Assembly (NCBI RefSeq): GCF_000283155.1
Contig: NW_004454207.1
Coordinates: 12,863,910-12,927,909 of the forward strand
Origin: Ceratotherium simum simum
Taxonomy: Eukaryota > Chordata > Mammalia > Perissodactyla > Rhinocerotidae
Length of the DNA stretch: 64,000 bases
Reading direction: 5' to 3'
Shown: positions 55,996-64,000 of the stretch, in pieces
Position numbering within the stretch: position 1 is the first letter of the stretch
How the letters are laid out: each line of letters starts with the position of its first letter
Program-made: the position numbers and the translations under genes
Notes under the pieces: model-generated
What the model was told of the DNA's origin: nothing
Seen by the model: only the letters and a program-made list of their open reading frames with translations
Databases searched by the model: none

Positions 55996-56720
55996 AGATT
56001 CAAGGGAAGGAGGAAGGAGCTAGAATCATAGAGAATATGAAAAATGACTCTCAATACAGGGAACCACCCTAAAGCCAGATTCTCTGACAAGTGCCTGGTG
56101 TTGGATAACAGTCCCTGCCCTAAGTGAGGGAAAGAACTGTCCAAGAGGAATCAGTTTGATTTTACAATTGACAAAAAATTAGGGGACTTTTCTTGAATGT
56201 CTCACGAGGGGTCTGGAGTTTAAACCAAATCCATTTCATTCGTTGTTTCCCAGAGAGCTGGGTGACAGAAACTGCCTAGGATAATGGTGTGTGGGGCTGC
56301 AGGCAGGAAGGGCATAGGACTTCTTCTGAAAGGCCTAGTGCCTGGTAGTGACTCGTCTTGTCAATTTTCATCTGAAGAAATCCTTGCTGTGTAGAAATGA
56401 GTCAGCATTAAAAGTACTACATTAGTACTGGTGGGGAAAAACGAATTCCTAACACTCCGCGCTCCCTATTTATCAAAGCAAAAGCATCCAAGATTCACTC
56501 AAGGTGGATGAGGGCAGTTGCTCTCGAAGAGGTGGCCTTGCCACACAATTTCTGATTCTCTCTGAAGCCCTACAGCTAAACCCTCTAATTCTGAGTCAAT
56601 AGAAAGGACAATCCAGCTGGATCAATGAAAGTTCTGAGGCTCATTGTTTAAAAGAAGTAATTTTAAAAATTGCGAGTATATATTGAGGATTAAATAAGAA
56701 AATGAATCTAAAGTGAGGTT
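55996..56720. other. unique sequence; candidate conserved block 56280-56480
   Basis: No repeat is recognised. tgagtcagca at 56398-56407 is a full AP-1/NF-E2-MAF type site. The surroundings are repeat-free. Confidence 0.35.
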
Positions 56721-56734
56721 TTGCAAGGCCTATT

Positions 56735-56973
56735 ATTTTGGTGAGGAAGATCAGCCCTGAGCTAACATCTGTTGCCAATCTTTCTTGTTTTGCTTGAGGA
56801 AGATTGTCCCTGAGAAAACATCTGTGCCAGTCTTCCTCGATTTTGTATGTGGGTCACTGGCACAGCATGGCTTGATAAGCGGTGTAGGTCTGTGCCCAGG
56901 ATCTGAACCCAAGAACCCAGGCCGCCAAAGCAGAGCATGCTAAACTTAACCATCACGCCAGGGGGCCGGCCCC
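56735..56973 (-). mobile_element. ERE SINE
   Basis: Minus-strand copy with tail modules (gaggaagatcagccctgagc, then gaagattgtccctgagaaaa) and a diverged head (ggatctgaacccaagaaccc). The TSD ttgcaaggcctatt is perfect at 56721-56734 and 56974-56987. Confidence 0.95.
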
Positions 56974-56987
56974 TTGCAAGGCCTATT

Positions 56988-57290
56988 TTAATGATTTATT
57001 TTAAAATCAGAAGTATAGTCACGTATAGTTAAAGACAAATGTCCTTTAAAGAGTTTGCCCCTCGAACTAGGTAAACTGTATGTTCTACCATCTTTTTACA
57101 CCATTGATTCCTTAGTAAGCTTTCTTTTCATGGAGTGTTTGGAGTAAACTCGGGCCTAGCTCAGGTCAAATTATCACAAAACCTTAGAACAGTGAAGACT
57201 GAATTTATTATATGGAAGCTGCATCTATGATTGTTATCAACTGGATATGTAGAATCTTGGTTGATACTTTTTATGGCGTTATAGAACTGT
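56988..57290. other. unique sequence, nothing recognised
   Basis: No repeat or exon is recognised. Confidence 0.4.
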
Positions 57291-57294
57291 CAAC

Positions 57295-57415
57295 AGCCCT
57301 GACCTGTATGTCCTTGGACGATTTCCTTAGGTGTCTACACCTCAGCTTCCTTATCTACAAAATGGGGGTGTGGACCAGCTGATCTCTACCCTCCAAGCTG
57401 TAAAACGTCATGACT
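57295..57415 (+). repeat. MIR SINE (MIR3-like)
   Basis: cctcagcttccttatctaca, then aaatgggggtgtggaccagc and tgatctctaccctccaagct. Confidence 0.8.
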
Positions 57416-58509
57416 AGATTACACTAAAGGTATGTCCATCTCTGGGACAGATGACTTAGAACAACTTACCTAGAGTTTTCCTGGTAGTGATATTTTTGTT
57501 TTAACAAATAAAGGTAAGAAGAGTATAGAAAAAGTGTTTTCAATTCCTCCTTGTCCCCTTGGAAATCTTTCACAGACTTAGGAGAAAAACAGAATATTTA
57601 TAAAGCAATAACCTCTAGATGGGAACAAGGATTAAAGAACTGAGAGTTGGTTACTATAAGGGGAGTAGATGCCATGAGAGACAAGCATGCCTATCTTCAC
57701 TTCCACAAAAATCCATATCGTGCCTGTTGGGAACAAGAGATTGCCCCCAGTTAGTACATTCAGTGCTGCCAGAAGCAACATCTTTTGTTTGATTTCTGTA
57801 ACTGTCAGAAAAAGCATGTAATGGCAGCTATAACACAAGACTGTGCCTGGGGCTGAGTGTTTCTACCCACCCCAACTCCGAGGTGAATGGTCCGTTAGGT
57901 AGCACTTTGAGGATCAAGTTTTCTCGGTCTTAAGAATATTCATACTAATTAAGTCAAATGTTTAAGATGCAAACTATTTGTATCATAAAACCCTTTTTGC
58001 TTCCGCACTCATTGCCAAATATTTGTGCGCTTTCTGAATGTTGTTTTACAAATTATAAATGTATCTAAAGATGTTCAACCACAGCTTCTTGCTAAGACTC
58101 TTCCACCTGAGATACCTTGTGACCATGCTCTCAGCCAGTGTCTTGAGAAAGTGACAGCTTGGAAGGGGGACTTGGAGTTGGGAGGGTAGACTCTGGCATC
58201 AACCACTTCGCTGGGCCTCATTCCCTTCCTGCTCTGTGGCTCTGCCATCCTCACCAAGAGGACAGGAATCTGGAAGGATATTCTAAGCACACCTGAGGAC
58301 TGTGTGTATGTGGACACTATGGAGTATATGTGCCCACTCGAGGACAGACTGATCAAAAATAATATACAAGGGGATCTCGGAGAAAGAGTTATAATGTGGT
58401 CAGTACCATGATGTATATGGAGTGTATACGACGTATGACATTTTGTAGCAAAGTTCAGAATCTGTTCCAGAAAATTTTGCAAAAATTTTACCCTCTGGGG
58501 CATGGGAGG
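57416..58509. other. unique sequence, nothing recognised
   Basis: A 172-codon minus frame (58075-58593) crosses from unique DNA into the LTR at 58510. Its composition and the crossing of a repeat boundary argue against a real gene. Confidence 0.4.
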
Positions 58510-58985
58510 TGCGGTAGGCTGAATAATGCCCCTCCCCCAAAATGTCCACATCCTTATCCCCAGATTCTGTGAATATGTTACCTCACATGGCAAAAGGGAC
58601 TTTGCAGATATGATTAAGTTAAGGATCTCTAGATGGGGAGATGATCCTGGATTATCCAGATGGGCTCAATGTAATCACAAAGGTTCTTATAGGAGGGAGG
58701 CAGGAGAGTCGGAGTGAGAGAAGGAGAGTCAGAGAAGGAGATGTGATGATGGAAGCAGAGGTCGGAGGGATGCAAGGCCATGAGCCAAGAAGTTCAGGTA
58801 GCCTCTAGAAGCCAGAAAAGGCAAGGAAATGGATTCTCCTCTAGAACTTCCAGAAGGAATACAGCTTTGCTGACTCCTTGATTTTAGGACTTTTGACCTC
58901 CAGAACTGTAAGAGAACAAATTTGTGTTGTTTTAAGCCACTAAGTTTGTGGCAATCTGTTAGAGCAGTGATAGGAAACTAATATA
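58510..58985 (+). mobile_element. MLT1-type MaLR solo LTR
   Basis: tgcggtaggctgaataatgc, atcctggattatccagatgg, ttttgacctccagaactgta, agccactaagtttgtggcaa and a final ggaaactaatata give a complete ERVL-MaLR LTR in sense. Confidence 0.92.
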
Positions 58986-59089
58986 GGAAGACTCACCAGG
59001 GTGTTTCCAATTCAACAAGCACGGTTTGGTGAGAGTGTTGGAGTAATGACTGGTGAGAATGTTCAGAGAGTTAGTTAATGTACAGATTT

Positions 59090-60400
59090 TTCTTGAGAGC
59101 TTGCTATCAGCTAGGAACTGAGACCTCAGTGGTGGACAGACAGACGTGGACTCTGCCAATATGGAACTTATAGCCACAGGAGGAAGACTGGCATTAAACC
59201 AAAAATTGCTATTAATTAACAAGTGTTGCAATGTGCTCCGAAGGAGTATTGCATGGCGCAATGAGAGAGATTAAAAGGAAACCTAGTCCATCTGGATGGT
59301 CAGGAAAGGTTTTCCTGAGGATGTGATGTTTAAGGCAGACACTAAGGAAGAGCAGGAGTTAGCTGTCTCAGGTCAGTGGGGGTGGAAAGAGCCTTTCAGA
59401 CAGAAGGAAGGACATATCCATAAACTGTAGGCAGGCAAAACATCACATCTTAAGAAGTTAAAAGAAATCCAGGATTGCTGGAGCAGACAGAATAAGAGTT
59501 GGAACTGTACAAGAAGACATGGAAGGGTAAGAAGGGGCTAGACTAGGCAGGGCCTTCTAGGCCATTGAAAGAGAAAGGCATGACCATATTTACATTTCTC
59601 AAGATCACTTAGGCCTCAGTAGATGAAAGAATGGAGAGAGGGGCAAGAGAAGATGCTAGGAGACCAGTTATAAGGACACTGAAATAGCCCGGGTGAGAAG
59701 TAATGGTAGCCCTGGCCCGGATGGTGGTAGTTGGAATGGAGAGAAGAGGAAGGATTCAAGAGATATAGGACAGAGAATCAAGAGACTTGATGATTGATGG
59801 AGTGTGAGAGATGAGAGAGAGGGAGGTGTCAAGGATGATGCCTAGGTTCTTAGTTTAAGCAACCCCGTCAGCAGAAATACCATTTTCTGAGGAAGGGAAC
59901 AGTGCTGGAAGAGAAGAATTTTGGTGGGAAGATCATGAGTGTAATTTTGGACATGTATAGCTTGAGGGGGTCACTGAGACATTCAAGTGGAAATGGCAAG
60001 TAGGCATTTGCATATACGGGGCAGGAAATTTAAATTTGGGAGTCAGAATTTTAAAGGTAAGTGAAGCCATGGGGATAGTGGAGATTGCCTAGGAAGAGAG
60101 AAGCAAGTAAGAGGAGGGCCTAGGCAAGAGCTCCAAGGAACCCTAAGATAAAGCAGAGGTGCAGATGTCAGAAAAAGAGACCCGGAAGTGACTAGAAAGC
60201 AGGGAGAAAAACAAAGAGAGTGTGGAGCCACTGAATTCCAAAGAAAAACAGATTTTCAACAAGGAGGGAGTGACCATGAGGTCAATAAAAATAAGGACTA
60301 AAAAGTATCCCTTGGACATGAAGATCATTGGTGACCTTAGCATGAATTTGGTGTGGTGGGGAAATGGGGACAGAACCTAAGAACTGTCATCTCCTCTGAG
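59090..60400 (+). repeat. ancient high-copy mammalian repeat, unnamed
   Basis: Ordered motifs recognised from a long old repeat: ggtcaggaaaggttttcctg, gcagggccttctaggccatt, atgtcaaggatgatgcctag-like text, ttttggacatgtatagcttg and caagtggaaatggcaagtag. No coding potential is visible. I cannot give the family name. Confidence 0.5.
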
Positions 60401-61690
60401 TCTTTCTGGCAGATGTTAGTGAGACCAGAGTCTTCAGGAAAAGCTATGTGGTGGTGAGAAGTCCAATGGGAAACTGCTGTTGAAGAGGAGCTGAAATATG
60501 TGCACCACCACCAAAGCGCATGCGCACATGTACTTTGCCCTCCCAGACAGACAAAGGTAGGTGGTGGGCAGGACTCCAGGCCCCTGGGGCCTTAACCACA
60601 CCTCTTTATTTACTTGTCATCTTTGGCCAGGATCACTCCATCACTCACTCTTCCTCTTAGCTCTCTAGTCCTCACTTGCTGCCATCTTCATCTCCAGTCT
60701 TGGTTATTCTGAGACTTGAACCAGGAACTCACCCTCTCTTCTTTCTTCCTTTCATTCTCCTGATGTTGTTGGAGAGATTTTGTGTCTCCAGGGAGTCTAC
60801 ATTAATCAACATTTCATTGCAACTGTTTCTTATCCAGTGGGTATGCAGTGGCTCTTCATTAGGAACACGGCCAGTCCTCTGAGCAGACAAAGAACAATAG
60901 GATATTAGTTAGGTAGGTGAGTTCATGGAGAAGTGTAAGGGGAGGATACAGGTAAGTCTCCTACCTTGTGAGAAGCCAGGAAGGCTATTGGAAAAGCCGA
61001 AAGAGTTGCCCCAGGTTGAAGGTTTAAATAATGGGAAGAGAAAATGTTCCTCTATTTTTTATTGTCTACTGAAATTCAGCTTACGTCTAATTCAGATGGA
61101 ATTCATTAAAGTCCAACCTTCTCTACCCTATGAGGCAACATAGCATAAGAATGGGAACAGGTGTTCCTCAGGTTATGCTGCCAAATGAAACTTACCCAAG
61201 ACCGAAGTGACTTTGTCACTGAAACCAGTGACAACAGGAATGCTGAGAAGAAAAAAAACAACACACAGTGAAAGAATGAAGCCATTCTGAGGGAAAGGAA
61301 TAAAAGAAGAAAAGGGTTATACAAGGAGAAACCAAATACGGCTCTGACTCATGCAGTAAGCTTGAGTGGTGAAAAAATAATTGGAGTCATTGGAGAATAA
61401 TATCAGAGTTCTGAACTCGGTTTTGAACACAAGCATAGCTTTTATTTGTAAATGTGGGGGTAGTTATTCCCCACCCCCCTTCACTATTTCCTTCACCCTT
61501 CAGATTTGGAAAGTATTCCCTCAAGTAAAACAAAATTATTTTCTGGGAAAGCATTTGTCCCAACTCTTCCCTCAGGATCTCTTGAATAAGTTAGTGCTTG
61601 AGGCATGATAGCCACGGGTGACTACATTGGCATCGATAAATAATTGAGTATTGTAGTCAGAGTTCCTCTCGTGGACTCATGATGTCCTTT
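60401..61690. other. unique sequence, nothing recognised
   Basis: No repeat or exon is recognised. Confidence 0.4.
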
Positions 61691-61694
61691 TTAG

Positions 61695-61850
61695 AGATCA
61701 GCTGAAGTCCAGCCCTCTTGCTTTACATATAAGGAACAGGGCATGGAAAGATGAAGCAATTTTCCCAAACCCACAGAGCTGGTTAGTGGCAGATCTAGGC
61801 CTGGAACTTTGAGGTCAGCTGTCTACCAAGCTATGCTGTCACGCTCCAAT
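61695..61850 (-). repeat. MIR SINE (MIR3-like)
   Basis: gctttacatataaggaacag, then cacagagctggttagtggca and gatctaggcctggaactttg. Confidence 0.75.
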
Positions 61851-61892
61851 GTATCAAAACAGCAGCAGCCCTTATTAGCGAAAGCTTCCTGA

Positions 61893-62035
61893 GGCCAGGA
61901 GGGGATCATCTCCAGTTCTCACAACAAACCTTTAAAGGAGGCTTTATCACTCCCATTTTCCAGGTGAGAAAAGGTCAGTGAGTTAGATAACTTGCCTAAA
62001 ACCACACAGTCAGTAAATAGTAGAACTGCCTAATC
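61893..62035 (-). repeat. MIR SINE
   Basis: cactcccattttccaggtga, then gataacttgcctaaaaccac and acagtcagtaaatagtagaa. Confidence 0.85.
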
Positions 62036-62685
62036 TAGTGGCATGACCAAGTAGGGATTACCGGTATCTAGGGCTGATCCTACACCTCAGTGGCGACAGG
62101 TGCCTGGTGTCATGAGGAACGCCCAAAGGCCCACGTAACCAAAATTGTCAACCCACTCTTCGGCTACGGTGCCTAAACGTTGTACTTGGAGTCACTACTA
62201 GGAAAGAGCAGTCTTGAGGGAATGCGGCACTGAAGAGTTATGTTTTCTTGGGAAGGGAAACTATGAGAAGCAACAACTTTTCAGGCCCAGTAGGATGATA
62301 CTTGTCAAGTGGAGGCAGCATAAAGAGAAGGGATCTCCGAGAAAGAACAGATATTGCCTAGCTCAGAATGAGATCTAGAATGAGGCTGGATCTTTGAGCC
62401 CCTAATTGGGCTGAGGTGTTTATGGAACTTGATAGCATGCATTTATAGAACTTGATTGGTATGCTGTGAGTGTACTATTTTCAAAGGGGGTCCGTAATTA
62501 CTTAGAACTGAATTAATAATAATCCTGGGCTCAAGGTACACAGGTCCATGCATGCCTGTCTCTTTAAATAAATACATAAGTAAATATGAACACCTGTGAA
62601 TTCAACACCCAAACCAAAAACTAGAGCATTTGATGAAGCTGTCTTACAAAGCCAAGTTTTGAAGAAGAGGATGTGGATTAACAAA
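62036..62685. other. mostly unique; L1-like scrap near 62560-62660
   Basis: gaacacctgtgaattcaaca, then aaaaactagagcatttgatg resembles an L1M 3' UTR piece. Nothing else is recognised. Confidence 0.35.
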
Positions 62686-62689
62686 ATCT

Positions 62690-63085
62690 CTTATTCATCC
62701 ATGGGAGTATAAATTGGTTTAATCAATTTGCATTATCTTGTAGTGTTAAATATTCTCATGGAATCTATAAACCTGTATAAAAATAACCTTCACAGCAGCA
62801 CTATTTACTATTTGTAGCAAATAAATAAATGGAAAGAAAGAAAAAAAGAAAAACTAGAAACAACCTAAATGCCCCTGTGACTACACACATAACATAAAAT
62901 GAATCTTTTTAATATAATACCACATGGAGAAAGCCAGTGCCAGAAATCTTATAGCACAGTACTTTTTTTATGAAGTTCCAAACAACTGAAATGAAGTAAT
63001 ATAAGCATACATATACTATGTGTCATAAACAGATTTTTCATAAAAGCCAGAGAATGATAAAATTCCAGGCAGTACACAGAGCAAG
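62690..63085 (+). repeat. HAL1/L1M-like LINE remnant
   Basis: gcagcactatttactatttg, then gaaacaacctaaatgcccct and taataccacatggagaaagc follow the order of the HAL1/L1M 3' region with heavy divergence. Confidence 0.45.
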
Positions 63086-63104
63086 CCAGAAGTGCTAGGG
63101 AAAT

Positions 63105-63385
63105 ATGTCACTCTCCCCAGGAGCGATTCTCAGCCACCGACCCACGGGAATGGGAGGACAAATACCCCACCTCCCTCGCCTCTCCTCTCCGCTAGGAGAA
63201 CTCAGATGTGTGTCTGCCTTTTCCAAGAGCCCTCCAGCGAGATGGAGCTCCAGTTATCTGTGGTAACTTGCTAGATTAGAAGCCCTCTATTGGTTGGCTT
63301 CCTTGCTCCCCTGGCAGTGTTTTCTGGCATCATCTCTCAAATAAGTGACTTGCACATGGTCTGCTTTGGGGAAAAAAATCAAACT
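63105..63385 (+). repeat. unnamed LTR-like family, copy 5
   Basis: ccccaggagcgattctcagc followed by caccga near 63116 aligns with copy 3 near 36354, and gcacatggtctgctttgggg near the end aligns with its cttctggggg end. Confidence 0.6.
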
Positions 63386-64000
63386 TATCTCATATCTAAG
63401 ATCCTAATGGTGACACTTTTAGCTTGAACACAGAACTCTGGAAATACTAATGGAAGAGCCAGTTTTAAGCGCTGAAAGTAGGAGCTCATCTAGGTGTTTT
63501 TGCCAATAATCCAGTATTATGTCTTCCAGATGTGAGCTAGGGCTCTTCATGCCCCAAGGGACTGAGGTGAAATTGTCCCACCCAATTCCCATTCGCTCCT
63601 TTGCGCTTCCCCACCCTACTCTCAGATCCCACAGCCCATCACAATCTTCAGCCCTCCCTGGGATTTCTGCTCGTACTATGTTCTCCTAGAAGCCTCTGCT
63701 TTTTGGCTCTTTCTTCTGCATAGCTGCTGCTGAATTGCACCACTCCTTTGCCAGACTGTGCCAGAAAAAAAAATCACCCCCAAACAAGCATTTATGAATG
63801 AAGTACCTATTATGAAATTGGTGAGGAGGGGGAAGACAGGGGCCGTACTTCCTCAGCCCTTCTTAAAGCCCCCTCTCTGATTTTTCCTCCAGTCTACCTC
63901 TCCCTCTCCCTTCCAAGATCACGCGGGGGTGGAGGTGGGGGGGTCCAAATACTTCTCTCCACAGCTGCAACCCCAAACTCGTATATCCATACCCATGAAG
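63386..64000. other. unique sequence, nothing recognised
   Basis: No repeat or exon is recognised up to the window edge. Confidence 0.4.

Noticed and set aside
58075..58593. 172-codon minus-strand ORF, the longest in the window
   Set aside because: Its start lies in an MLT1 LTR read antisense and the rest shows no family signature.
1..64000. exact species call (horse versus rhino or tapir)
   Set aside because: ERE elements occur across Perissodactyla; without subfamily scoring I cannot separate them.

Overview
This is non-coding nuclear DNA from a placental mammal, almost certainly an odd-toed ungulate (Perissodactyla: horse family, or possibly rhinoceros or tapir). The deciding evidence is at least twelve copies of the tRNA-derived ERE SINE, most with clear target-site duplications (TSDs), plus a short young-looking L1 tail. 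The other repeats (MIR, L2, L1M, MER5/MER3/MER33/MER53-type hAT elements, MaLR LTRs) are shared by placental mammals and do not narrow the species. I find no protein-coding exon, rRNA or tRNA gene, CpG island or CRISPR array. Open reading frames are short and overlap repeats or look random, so the window is intergenic or deep intronic.

Layout. 1-11 kb: unique sequence with an ERE nested in a MER33-like hAT, several more EREs (two form a close inverted pair at 8.9-9.4 kb), a 148-bp L1 tail with a 16-bp TSD, a palindromic mariner-like MITE at 7.2 kb and MER5A copies. 11-19 kb: MIR, an AT-rich stretch, two LTR-like repeats, a MER3-like element, and two copies of an unnamed LTR-like family. 19-25 kb: a truncated ERE beside a strong CTCF-like motif, a 290-bp degenerate telomere-like tract at 22.07-22.36 kb, a Z-DNA-prone microsatellite, and two LTRs. 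26.5-28.8 kb: a 5'-truncated minus-strand L1 flanked by TSDs and interrupted by an ERE. 29-38 kb: mostly unique, with ERE, MaLR, MIR and L2 pieces and a MIR split by an unidentified 446-bp insert. 38-42 kb: a dense repeat block (young L1 tail, LTRs, an L1 split by an ERV-type LTR, ERE). 42-50 kb: hAT, MIR, ERE and ancient repeats. 50-56 kb: another L1, pentanucleotide repeats around an L2, a 31-bp minisatellite, a MIR carrying a second MITE copy, and a MER53-type hairpin. 56-64 kb: ERE, MaLR LTR, MIRs and ancient repeats.

No genes work together here. The biological content is layered transposon history plus a few candidate regulatory or structural elements: CTCF-like motifs, possible conserved non-coding blocks, a G-quadruplex-prone telomere-like tract, and two hairpin-forming DNA transposons. 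I found no convincing undescribed multi-gene system. Family names are from memory of consensus sequences and need RepeatMasker confirmation.
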